From JACKFB01 sp041389525 (GTDB taxonomy: Bacteria; Myxococcota_A; UBA9042; PHBI01; JACKFB01), in contig JAWKRR010000004.1 of NCBI GenBank assembly GCA_041389525.1, positions 124,001 to 188,000 on the forward strand: a DNA stretch of 64,000 nt, given 5' to 3'. The notes below the pieces were generated by a model. It was not told where the DNA came from and did no database searches. It saw only the letters and a program-made list of their open reading frames with translations. Position 1 is the stretch's first letter, and each line of letters opens with the position of its first letter. A program made the position numbers and the translations under genes. This document shows, piece after piece, positions 1 through 9,400 of the stretch.

Positions 1-1048
1 GCGCCTTGGCGTCGATGCTCACTTCGGCGTCACGGCGTAGCGCGTCCACCAGCTCCTGCCGCGCTTTCTCGCGGCGCTCCGCCAGCAGCTCGCCCTGGAT
101 CTGGACCCGCACGTCGTCGAGGGACGCGCTGCCTGCCGACTGGGTGCGGGTCACCAGCAGCACGGACCACGCGAGGTTCTCCAAGTGGACCGGAGGGGCC
201 AGCGCGGGCGCGGCCGTCACCGCGAAGGCCTGCTCGACCAGCTCCGGGGCGACGCGCTGCTGCCCCTCGAGGTTCTTCCCCGCGCGGTCGAAGGCGCCCA
301 GGTCGCCGCGGGCCGCGCGGCTCCGCGGGTCGATCGATCTCTCGGCCGCCATCGATTGGATAAGCGTCAGCGCCTCGGCCGGCGAGCGGGCGAGGGCGGC
401 GCTGATGGCCGCGTGGGCCTCGCGCGCCGATGCCTCATCATCCAGCATCAGCAGCACGGCCTCGCGGGTCTCGGGCCGCGCGTACTCGTCGCGGTGGTCC
501 GTGTAGCGCTTGACCACCTCGGCCTCCGAGATCGCGCCCACCGACAGCGCGCCGCCGGTCTCGTGGTCCAGCAGCGCCTCGGCGAGCGCCTTCTTGAACG
601 CCATCCGCACGGTCGGCGACTGGTCCAGCCCCTGACGCGCGCCCTCCCGCGCCAAGACCTCCATCCGCACCATGTCCTCGAGCAGCGCGCGGCGCGCGTC
701 GGGCGAGGTGTAGCGCGCCCGGTCGAGCCGCGACTGCCGCGCCAGGAACTCGCCCATATCGCCAAGGGTGATGGTGCTCTCGCCGATGCGGGCCACCACG
801 GTCGCCGCGGTCTCTGGCGTGAGGCCGCCGCCCGGCGTCCCCAGTCGCCCCATCGCGCCTTCGCCGGCCGCGGTCTTCCGCGCCTCCTCAGCGCGCTGCG
901 TCGCCTCCGCACGCGCGGCCGCCACCACATCGGGCTTCTCGGGTTTACAGCCCGAGATCGTCGCGGCGACCAGCGTCAAGGCCAGCAGCGCGCCCAGGCG
1001 GGACCGCGAAATCGCCCGCGTCGTTCGCCCTCTGAGCCGCTCAGCCAT
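1..1048 (-). CDS. SurA/PpiC-like peptidylprolyl isomerase lipoprotein (C-terminus cut off)
   Basis: This is an open frame running off the left edge of the window. The N-terminus has a basic stretch, a hydrophobic segment and a lipobox ending TISGC, so it is probably a lipoprotein. The mature part contains a SurA/trigger-factor-like helical segment (motifs such as YTSPDARRALLEDMVRMEVL and KKALAEALL) and then the start of a parvulin-like region (EYARPETREAVLLML, ARGDLGAFDR). The family assists folding of outer-membrane proteins in the periplasm. The chosen ATG at 1048 has GGAGG four bases upstream; another ATG at 1069 overlaps the mfd stop as ATGA. Either way the gene sits directly behind mfd and is probably co-transcribed. 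The parvulin active site cannot be fully checked because the end is missing. Confidence 0.75.
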   Translation of the reverse strand, partial: MAERLRGRTTRAISRSRLGALLALTLVAATISGCKPEKPDVVAAARAEATQRAEEARKTAAGEGAMGRLGTPGGGLTPETAATVVARIGESTITLGDMGEFLARQSRLDRARYTSPDARRALLEDMVRMEVLAREGARQGLDQSPTVRMAFKKALAEALLDHETGGALSVGAISEAEVVKRYTDHRDEYARPETREAVLLMLDDEASAREAHAAISAALARSPAEALTLIQSMAAERSIDPRSRAARGDLGAFDRAGKNLEGQQRVAPELVEQAFAVTAAPALAPPVHLENLAWSVLLVTRTQSAGSASLDDVRVQIQGELLAERREKARQELVDALRRDAEVSIDAKA

Positions 1049-1065
1049 CTCGCCTCCGTCCACGC

Positions 1066-4000
1066 TCATCGGACCGCGGCCTTAGCAAAATCGGCCACTT
1101 CTCGCAACGCTTCGCGCAGCGTGACCAGTCCGCGATCCCAGTCTGCGGGGCTGACCTGACGCATGAGCTGCATCTCTCGGGTGGCCCGCCAGCGGCTGCC
1201 CGGACGCGACAGGAAGCGGGTCAGGGTCATCGCGCCCATGGCGCCGCCCTCGGTGAGCTGCAGCGTGATGTGGCTGCGGCTGTAGCCCACGGACGCGAGG
1301 CCCAGGGCCTTCGCCTCCAGCTTCATCGCCATCAGGTCGACGAGGTTCGCCACCGAGGTCGGCGCCCGCCCGTAGCGGTCCACGGCGTCGCGGTAGTGCG
1401 CATAGACCTCTTCGACGCTGGCCGCGCTGGCGAGCTGCTTGTAGAAGCGCAGCCGCAGGGTGGTCTCGGGCAGCCAGCTCTCGGGGATGCGCGCTTCGAC
1501 GGCGACCTTGAGGTCGGGGTCCACGCGGCGCACCGCGCGCTGCTCTTCCTCGGTGACCGCGCGGCGCTCCTCGACGGCCTCGCGCAGGAGCTCCATGTAG
1601 GCGTCGTAGCCGATGGTGTCGATGTGGCCGGCCTGGTCGGCGCCCAGGATGTCGCCGGTGCCGCGAATATCCAGGTCGTGACTGGCGATATTGAAGCCGC
1701 TGCCCAGCTCGGTGAAGCGCTGGAGCGCCGCGATGCGCTGGGCGGCGTCGCCGCTGAGGGCGTGGGGCGACGGGATGAGCAGGTAGCAGTGCGCGCGCAC
1801 GGTCGAGCGGCCGACGCGTCCGCGCAGCTGGTAGAGCTGGGCGAGGCCGAAGCGGTCGGCGCGGTCGATGAGGATGGTGTTGGCGTTGGGGATGTCGAGG
1901 CCGCTCTCGATGATGGTGGTGCAGACGAGCACGTTGGTCTCGCCGTGCATGAAGCGCAGCATCACGTTCTCGAGGGCGCCGGCGCTCATCTGGCCGTGAC
2001 CGACGCCGACGCGGGCCTCGGGGACGATGTTGCGGATGAGCTCGGCCTTCTTCTCGATGTCCTCGACGCGGTTGTGGAGGAAGAAGACCTGACCGCCGCG
2101 GGCGAGCTCGGCGTGGATGGCCTCGCTGATGACGCGCTCGTTGGGCTGGGCGACGACCGTGCGGATGGCGAGGCGGTCGACCGGCGGCGTCTGGATGAGC
2201 GAGATGTCGCGCAGGCTGGTCATGGCGAGGTGCAGCGTGCGCGGGATGGGCGTGGCGGTCAGCGTCAGCACGTCGACGTCGGGGCGCAGGCCTTTGAGGG
2301 TCTCTTTTTGCGAGACGCCGAAGCGGTGTTCTTCGTCGACGATGACCAGGCCGAGCTTGGGGATCTCCACGTCCTTGGACAGGATGCGGTGGGTGCCGAT
2401 GACGATGTCGATCTCGCCGCGGGCGAGGGCGTCGCGGGTCTCGCGGGTCTCTTGGGCGGATTGGGTGCGCGTGAGGTTGGCGATGCGGACCGGCCAGTCG
2501 CGCAGGCGGCGCTCGAAGGTGAGGCGGTGCTGCTCGGCGAGCACGACCGTCGGGACCAGCAGGGCGACCTGGCGGCCGTCGAGGACCGCGAGGAAGGCGG
2601 CGCGCAGGGCGACCTCGGTCTTGCCGAAGCCGACGTCGCCGCAGACGAGGCGGTCCATGGGCCGCGGGCGCTCCATGTCGGCGAGCACGTCCTCGATGGC
2701 GCGGGCCTGGTCCGGCGTCTCGTCCCAGGGGAAGTCGGCCTCGAAGCGGGCGAAATACTCGCCCGGCGGCGCGAACGCGTAGCCCTCGCGAAGCTCGCGC
2801 TCGGCGTAGATGCGCAGCAGCTTGTCGGCGATGTTGCGGACGGCCTTCTTGACCCGCGTCGCTTTGCGCTGCCACGCGCTGCCGCCGAGCTTGTCGATGC
2901 TGGGCGCGTGGCCCTCGGCGTCGGTGTGCTTGGAGACCAGGTGGAGCTTGTCGACCGGCACGAAGAGCTTGTTGCGCTCGGCGTACTCGATGACGAGGAA
3001 GTCGACCTCGATGCCGCTGACGGCGGTCTTCTCGAGGCCGAGATAGCGGCCGATGCCGTGCTCGAGGTGGACGACGTAGTCACCCTCGCGCAGGTCGCGC
3101 CAGCTCGCGACGGCGGCCTCGGGGGCGACCTGGGCGTGGCGGCGGTGGCGGCGGCGCAGCTTCTTGCCGAGGATCTCGGTCTCGTCGAGGAGCACGAGGC
3201 GAAGCTCGGGGGCGCGGAAGCCGTGGCCGGGGTCGCCGACGAAGAGGGCGAGCTCGGCGGGGCTCGCGGCGAGCTCGGGGACGAGGCCCAGGTGGAAGGG
3301 TTCGTCGCGGCGGTCCACGCTGAGCCCGTAGTGGGCCAGCAGGCCGCGCAGGCGCTCGACGCTGCCCTCGCTGTGGGCGCAGACGACGACGGCGAGGCCC
3401 TCGGCGCGCCAGGCGCGGACGCGCTGGGTGAGGGGCGAGAGGACCTGGTCTTCGCGTTTCTGGGTGGCCTCCTCGATGGCGCGGCGGATGTCCGCGTTGT
3501 CCTGCACCTCGAAGCGGATCGAGAGGGCGTCCGGGCGGTCGAGGGTGTCGAAGGCCACGAGGCGCCCGCGGGCTCTGGCGTGCATCGCGGCGATGGCTTC
3601 TCGGGCGGGGACGTAGAGGGACTCGGCGGGGAAGGCCAGCTCGCCGCCCTCGGCGCGGACGCGTTCGGCGGCGTGGCTGACCTCTTGCCAGCGGGCGAGC
3701 ATGGCCTCTTCGCAGGCCTCGGGTTCGTCGATTAGCCAGATGGTGTCTGGGGGCGCGACGTCCCAGAGCGTGTCCAGAGACGGCCAGAAGGCCGGCAGCA
3801 GCTCCTCCATGCCGACGGCCAGGATGCCGGCGTCGAGGTCGTCGACGAGCGCGCGGACGCGGGTGCTCGGGACGTGCAGCTCGTCGGCGAGCTCGCGGAC
3901 GGCTTGGCGCGCGCGCTGCACGCTCTCGTCGTCGAACACGATGTCGCGGGCGGGGCCCAGCATGACGGTCTCGACCGAGCCGAGGGTGCGCTGGGTCGTC

Positions 4001-4647
4001 GGGTCGAAAAAGCGCAGCGTGTCGATCTCGTCGCCCCAGAGCTCGATGCGCAGCGGGTACTCCGACAGCGGCGAGAACACGTCGATGATGCCGCCGCGCA
4101 GCGCGAAGGTGCCGGGGTCTTCGACGGCCGGCACCGGGTGGTAGCCGGTCTCCGCCAAGAAGCGCAGGAAGCCGTCGCGGTCGAGGCGGTCGCCCGGCGC
4201 GAGCAGGCGGGCGCGCTCGAGCAGGGCCTGCGCGGGCATGACGCGGTCCAGCAGCGCCTTGGCGGGCAGGACGACGCAGGCGACCTCGAGGTCGTGGGCC
4301 AGGCGAAAGAGCGTCGCCACGCGCTCCATGACGCGCAGGCGCGACGGGCTCATGCCGGAGTAGGGCGAGTGGTCCAGGGGCCAGAAGGGCTGGACCGGCT
4401 CGAAGAGCTCCGAGCCGGGCTCGAAGAACTCGAGCGCGAGGCGAATCTCCTGCGCGCGGGCGTCGTCGGGGGTGACCACGAGCAGCGTGCGCGGCAGGGA
4501 CTGGCGGATGGCGGCGAGGACAAACCCGGCGAATCCGCCGACGGCGCCTACGATTTCGACGGGTGATGTGCCGGCGCCGAGGGCGGCCGCGGCGCGGGCG
4601 ATCTGGCCGGCGGGCGGGGCGGGGGCGGGGGGCGCGGGCGCGGGCAA
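1066..4647 (-). CDS. mfd: Transcription-repair coupling factor Mfd
   Basis: Mfd is an ATP-driven translocase that displaces stalled RNA polymerase and recruits UvrA. The 1193 residues match the usual family length. In order there is a UvrB-homology region in the first ~340 residues, the CarD-like RNA polymerase-interaction domain around 515 (GDYVVHLEHGIGRYLGL), helicase motif I near 670 (GDVGFGKTEV), the DEEH box near 772 (VDEEHRFG), and the C-terminal TRCF domain from ~1045 (LPETTLRLRFYKQL). The first in-frame start is TTG with a GGAG eight bases upstream, followed by an Ala/Pro-rich tail, so the exact start is less certain than the identity. The PpiC-like gene follows at once. Long open frames on the other strand here are codon-bias shadows. 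Confidence 0.97.
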   Translation of the reverse strand: MPAPAPPAPAPPAGQIARAAAALGAGTSPVEIVGAVGGFAGFVLAAIRQSLPRTLLVVTPDDARAQEIRLALEFFEPGSELFEPVQPFWPLDHSPYSGMSPSRLRVMERVATLFRLAHDLEVACVVLPAKALLDRVMPAQALLERARLLAPGDRLDRDGFLRFLAETGYHPVPAVEDPGTFALRGGIIDVFSPLSEYPLRIELWGDEIDTLRFFDPTTQRTLGSVETVMLGPARDIVFDDESVQRARQAVRELADELHVPSTRVRALVDDLDAGILAVGMEELLPAFWPSLDTLWDVAPPDTIWLIDEPEACEEAMLARWQEVSHAAERVRAEGGELAFPAESLYVPAREAIAAMHARARGRLVAFDTLDRPDALSIRFEVQDNADIRRAIEEATQKREDQVLSPLTQRVRAWRAEGLAVVVCAHSEGSVERLRGLLAHYGLSVDRRDEPFHLGLVPELAASPAELALFVGDPGHGFRAPELRLVLLDETEILGKKLRRRHRRHAQVAPEAAVASWRDLREGDYVVHLEHGIGRYLGLEKTAVSGIEVDFLVIEYAERNKLFVPVDKLHLVSKHTDAEGHAPSIDKLGGSAWQRKATRVKKAVRNIADKLLRIYAERELREGYAFAPPGEYFARFEADFPWDETPDQARAIEDVLADMERPRPMDRLVCGDVGFGKTEVALRAAFLAVLDGRQVALLVPTVVLAEQHRLTFERRLRDWPVRIANLTRTQSAQETRETRDALARGEIDIVIGTHRILSKDVEIPKLGLVIVDEEHRFGVSQKETLKGLRPDVDVLTLTATPIPRTLHLAMTSLRDISLIQTPPVDRLAIRTVVAQPNERVISEAIHAELARGGQVFFLHNRVEDIEKKAELIRNIVPEARVGVGHGQMSAGALENVMLRFMHGETNVLVCTTIIESGLDIPNANTILIDRADRFGLAQLYQLRGRVGRSTVRAHCYLLIPSPHALSGDAAQRIAALQRFTELGSGFNIASHDLDIRGTGDILGADQAGHIDTIGYDAYMELLREAVEERRAVTEEEQRAVRRVDPDLKVAVEARIPESWLPETTLRLRFYKQLASAASVEEVYAHYRDAVDRYGRAPTSVANLVDLMAMKLEAKALGLASVGYSRSHITLQLTEGGAMGAMTLTRFLSRPGSRWRATREMQLMRQVSPADWDRGLVTLREALREVADFAKAAVR

Positions 4648-4861
4648 GCGGAGGTCTCCGGGCGGGCGGGGGCGGCACGCTAGCCAGGGGCGAGCGGATG
4701 ATCAAGGACGGAGGCGGGGTCGGGCTCGGAGTTCGAGACGGAGGCCTCTGCGCGCTCGTGTACGCCTTGACATCGTCGGCGCGCCCCGTCGAGCATTCAC
4801 CCGGGATTCGCCAGTCCGCACATCCGTGCGCGTCACGGCCGGAACCGAGTCAGGCTGTCAG

Positions 4862-5500
4862 ATGCAATCTCGGCATTTTGCGTGCGTCTTGGTGCTTCTG
4901 GTCGCGGGATGCGGCGGAGAAGAGGCAGACGACGCCACGACGCGCGTCGAGAAGCTCCGCCAATGCGGGTGCTCGGCAGGCAGGCTTGCGGCGAACTCGT
5001 GGAGACCCAGGCGCCGGGCGAGGCAGCGCCGCATGCGAGTGAATTGGCCCAAACTATCTTCGCGGGGATCATCTCATCAACGCAACCTCGAAACCTCGAG
5101 TATCCAGATACCTTCGGGTTCTGCGAACGCGTGATGGGGCCCTGCGAGTTGCCGCATTTATTCTGGGCCAGTCAGGTTCTGTGCTCGCGGCGACTTGCGA
5201 ACAGCCCTAGCGGCGACCTGTCCAACAGTGCGGTGCGGCGCGAGCGTGTCACGTCATGCCCAAGACTTTTGCGCGGATGAAGTCGATCCGCCGACGAACG
5301 CTGCGATGAACACGTCGATTGCGTTGATCTCCGATGAGTCCGGCTGCGGAGCGAGGCCGGGCGACGGGCCAACCGTGCGCCCGATCTGCCTGCGACGGGG
5401 AAGAGCAATGCGACAACGGCGCCGAACGGCGTGCCAGGATTTAGCTGCGGCGGCGGCACCATCCCGGCGTTGTGGAATGTGAGGGACGGAGAGTCGACTC
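4862..5500 (+). pseudogene. Relic of a secreted lipoprotein, broken by frameshift and a MITE-like insertion
   Basis: An ATG at 4862 opens a clear lipoprotein signal peptide (MQSRHFACVLVLLVAGCGG). After about 35 codons the frame appears to shift, because the next frame carries a plausible continuation (QACGELVETQAPGEAAPHAS). The MITE-like copy at 5040-5175 then interrupts it. Beyond the insertion, short stretches such as DGEEQCDNG and GFSCGGGTIP in different frames look like remains of a Cys-rich secreted protein. No intact product is possible. The 3' limit is a guess, and 5500-5583 shows nothing I can assign. Confidence 0.35.
5040..5175. mobile_element. MITE-like element, degraded copy 1
   Basis: This stretch aligns along its whole length with the element at 6002-6135: GAATTGGCCCAAA at the left, shared internal words (TTCGCGG, CATCAACG, CCTTCGG, GCGAACGCG), and TTATTCTGGGCCAGT at the right. 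The ends are inverted repeats but with more mismatches than copy 2, and I see no target-site duplication. It carries no transposase, so it would be a non-autonomous, older copy. Confidence 0.65.
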
Positions 5501-5583
5501 AAGCGACGCGGCTGCGCGCAGTTCTGTCGCTGAGCGATCGGCCGCGTGCGCGCCTGACCGCCGCGGAGCCGGAGCGCGACGAG

Positions 5584-6283
5584 CTACGCGGGGGGCTCGT
5601 GCGGCCCCACAGCCAGGTGAGGATAGCGCCACGGCGGTCGAAGGGTTCGGCGTGAATGGTGGCGTCGCCCTGGTGGAGGCCGGCGACGCGCCAGGTCGTG
5701 TCGAGCGCGAAGACTCGAGGTCGTTAGGGGTCGATCAGCCCGCGGGCAACGCCGGCTCGGGCAGAAGGGCAGCTTGAGGAAGCGGTCTTTTCTCAGGAAG
5801 AGGGGAGATGACCTCGCAGATCCATCGGGCGTGGTGTGAAACTGGGCGGTCTCGACGCGGTCGGGCATGGACTGAGTGCCAGTGGCGAGTTCGACCACGG
5901 GTCGTGCGGGGTCGACGCCGAGGCTGAGTTCGGGTTCAACTAGAATTCGCCAGCCCCCGGACCACCCAGCCCCATTCGGAAGGGCGGCACGAGAGCCGTA
6001 AGGAATTGGCCCAAAATAACTCGAATCTTCGCGGCGGATCCATCCATCAACGTCCTCGAACCCGGAGACCAGATCCTTCGGTTTCGCGAACGCGGATGGG
6101 CGCCTCTTGCGCTGCGATTATTCTGGGCCAGTTCCTAAGAACCGACGCGGCTTCGGAGTGCGGGCCGGCTGGACGCGGGCTCACGTGCAGCTGCCCCGCC
6201 AGGATCTCGCCGACGAGATTGGGCGCGAGGGCTTCGATGTCGGCGTACGTGGCCCTTGGGCGGCCTTCGATAGCGCGGCTCAT
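5584..6283 (-). pseudogene. Uma2-family (DUF820) putative endonuclease, disrupted
   Basis: Reading from ATG at 6283, the peptide begins like a Uma2 protein (AIEGRPRATYADIEAL, NLVGEILAGQLHVSPRP). It is interrupted at 6138 by the MITE-like element. Beyond the element the family continues in pieces: PPFRMGLGGPG, then ILVEPELSLGVD, MPDRVETAQF, WICEVISP, LKLPF, LIDP followed by a stop, TWRVAGLHQGDATIHAEPFD and LTWLWG. These lie in more than one frame, so besides the insertion there are at least three indels and one stop. Uma2 proteins have a restriction-endonuclease-like fold of poorly known role. The gene is clearly dead. Confidence 0.8.
6002..6135. mobile_element. MITE-like element, copy 2, inserted in the Uma2 gene
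   Basis: The 134-bp element starts GGAATTGGCCCAAAATAA (6002-6019) and ends TTATTCTGGGCCAGTTCC (6118-6135). These are 18-bp terminal inverted repeats with two mismatches. It is flanked by direct TAA triplets at 5999-6001 and 6136-6138, the expected target-site duplication. It has no coding capacity. Three-base TNA-type duplications occur with some IS5-superfamily transposases, but no matching transposase is in the window, so its helper is unknown. Confidence 0.85.
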
Positions 6284-6425
6284 GGCGCGAGTACAGCGGC
6301 GGGTCGGACCGGAGTCGACAACGCGGGATCGGCCGACTATCTCAGCTTAGCGCATCGCGTTCGCCGAGCCCTTGCGCGCGCTTGGCGGCGGCGGTATCGC
6401 TCCCCGGCAGTTTGGGGCCGGGGGG

Positions 6426-9400
6426 GTGAGCGTGAGCGAGTATGCGTGGAGCGTCGCGAGCGCAGAGGCGCTGCGGGCGGACTGGCTCAAGGCGATGAGC
6501 GCGCCGATTCTGGCGCGTGGCTTGGCGTTGCAGCGTGCAGGCAAGGTGAGCGCGCTCACGTTCGAGGGCCGGTTGGCCAAGGCGTGGGTGGCCTCGAGCA
6601 GCGGCGGCGCTCCCTATGGAGCCGAGATCGAGCTGGGCGACGGGCCCGACGACGAATCGGTGTATTGCCCCTGTGCCTACGATGCGGAGTTTGGCTGCAA
6701 GCACCTGGTGGCGCTCGCCCACGCCATCGTTGAGCATTTCCGGGCAGGAGTGACGACGGGAATCGCGGCGATCGAGGTGCCGACGTTGGCGACGGACGCG
6801 TCGGGCTGCGTTCCCGCGGTCGAGCTTGAGGCGTGGGCCCGTGAGCACGGGGTCGAGATATGGCTCTCGGACGACGTGAACGACGTGTCTCGGTACAGCG
6901 GCCGCGGCGGGTATGGTTTCTCGTCGTATGTCCTCGCGGGGGTGAGCGTCGGGCAGCTGCTGACGGGGGAACGCCCCTCGGCCCTTGCCAGCGCTCGGGC
7001 GCGCGTGGATCTCGGCCCGATTCGCAGGCTGGCGCTTGAGCATCTGAGCGAGCGAGCGCGCATCAACGTCGCGGCACGGGCGGGCGCGGCGGCACGGCGG
7101 GCGAGCATGGTTCCGCCCACGCCGCCCCCGGTGCGGGCAGCGTGGGACCGGCTGGCGGCGCTGCGCGAGCGGCTGAGTCCGCCCAAGCGCTGGCGGGCTC
7201 GAAGCGAGATCCCCGCGCCCAGCGTTCGGTTCGACGCCGTGGCGAGCTGTGTACGCTACGAGTCGCACGGCGCCTGGGGCTGCGAGCGCGCGCAGGGTGC
7301 GGTCCGGGTGGAGGTTCACGCGGGCTCCGCAGACGAGCCGGCCTTCGTGCGCTGCCGCTGCGAGACGTCGGCGGGATGCCTGTGTGCGTTGGCCGCGGTG
7401 GACTCCGCGATGGAGTTGCTGGCGGACGGTCGAAGCGACGAGAAGGCGGTCGCGTGGCGCCGTGCTGTGGCACAGGCGCCGTGGGAGCGCGTCGTCGAGC
7501 GGCTGGACCGCCTGCTGTCGGCGCCCCCGACCGACGAGGTCTTCGACGGCCGGGAGTTGGGCTGGCGCGTGCAGTTGGAGCCCGTGCTGCTGGTCGAGCC
7601 CGTTCTGGTGCGACCCCACAAGAACAAGAAGGGCTTCAGCTGTCAGGCCATCCGGGCCTATGACGTCGGGCGCTACACGGGCGGGGCGGAAGCGCGCGCG
7701 GACAAAGCGGCGGCTTCGCTGCTGCGGATCGCCACGCACTTGTTCGACCACGACGCGCGCTGGGCGATCCCGCTTCGTGCGCTGCGCGAGCTGGTCGGGC
7801 ACCCGCGGATCTTCGTGCGTGAGGACTCCCGAGGGACGCCGCACCCGGTTCGGCTGGAGCGGGACGAGGCCGCGCTCTCGGTGGAGGTGGGCGAGGGCGG
7901 GCGCATCGACCTCGCGCTGCAACTCACGGGGCGGCGCCTGCCGATGGCCGAGGCCGCGGGGCTTTTCGCGCAGCGGGCGAGCGACGGTCTCTTTCTGGAC
8001 GTGGATATGGAGGCCGGTCGCCTCGCGGTCTGCGAGTGCGCGCCCGGGTTGGAGAGCCTAGTGCAGGGGTTGGGGCGCGAAGCCGCCGGGATGTCCGCCG
8101 AGGCCATGCCGGCCCTGCTCGCGCGGCTTCCACGTCTGGCGGAGGTCACGCCGCTGCGGCTGGGTCGCGCGCTGCGCGGCGAACGGGTGGAGGGTTGGCC
8201 AGGATTGGTGCTGCGCCTGGAGCTGAAGCCGAGCCGCACCTTGCTTGTGAGCCTCGCCGTGCAGCCCCTTGGCGAGTGCCCGGCGCTGCCGCCCGGGAGC
8301 GGGCCAGACGAGCTCCTGGCGTTTCGCGATGAGCGCGCCGTCCATTGTCCGCGCGAGCTGGCGGCCGAGGTGCGGGCGGCCGAGGTGTTGGCGCGCACGC
8401 TGGGGCTGGATGGGGACGGGACCACGGCGGAGCTGACGGCGTTCTCCTGGCAGATCGCTGACTTGGACGCGGCGCTGGAGCTGGTGTCGCGGACGGCGAC
8501 GCTGGACGCGGAGGCTGTGCGTATCGAGTGGGCGGATGGTCGTCGTGTCAACGTGGCCTCGGCGACGGGGCTCGATTCGCTCTCGGTGGAGGCGCGGCGC
8601 AAGCGCGACTGGTTCGACCTCGCGGGTGGGCTGGAGGTCGAGCAGGCGGCGATCCCGCTTGGGAAGCTGCTCCGGGCCATCCGGGAGGGGCAGCGCTTCG
8701 TCGCGGTCGGAGAGGATCGGTGGGTGCGCCTCGGTGATGCGCTGCGTGAAGCGCTGGCGCCGCTGGCCCATGTGGTGGGGACAGGCGAGACGATCTCGCG
8801 CTACGCCTTGGCGGCCGTGGACCAGCTGGAGGAGGTTGGGGCCGCGCTGGACCTGCCGCCGGAGTGGCTGGCGGTCAGGAGGCGGGTGGACGAGGCGGCG
8901 ACGCTCGACCCGCCGCTGCCCGAGGGGTTCGCGGGTGAGTTGCGGACCTATCAGCAGGACGGTTATCGCTGGTTGAGTCGTCTGGCGCATTGGGGAGCGG
9001 GGGCCTGCCTCGCCGACGACATGGGGCTGGGCAAGACCATTCAAGCGTTGGCGTTGCTCGCGGCTCGCGCCGAGGGCGGGCCGGCGCTGGTGGTCGCGCC
9101 GACCAGCGTGGGCTTCAACTGGCAACGCGAGTGCGCACGCTTCGCGCCGCGGCTGGTCCCGCTGGCTTTTCGGGGGAAGGCAGACCTGGACGTGTTCGAA
9201 CGGGTGGGCCCCGCGACGGTCCTGATCACCAGCTATGATCTGTGTGTTCGCTACGCCGAGCACATCACGCCCATCGCCTGGGGGACGCTGGTGCTCGACG
9301 AGGCCCAGGCGGTGAAGAATCCGGAGACGCGCCGCGCTCGGGCCATCCACGCCATCGACGCCGGGTTCCGCCTCGCCCTCACCGGCACGCCGGTCGAAAA

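Noticed and set aside
1270..3735. Long plus-strand open frame opposite mfd
   Set aside because: Low-complexity Val/Asp/Leu-rich translation, and mfd motifs on the minus strand are unambiguous.
6001..6350. Possible small plus-strand gene across the MITE-like element
   Set aside because: The frame reads through the element and the antisense of the Uma2 relic; the minus strand explains the conserved sequence.
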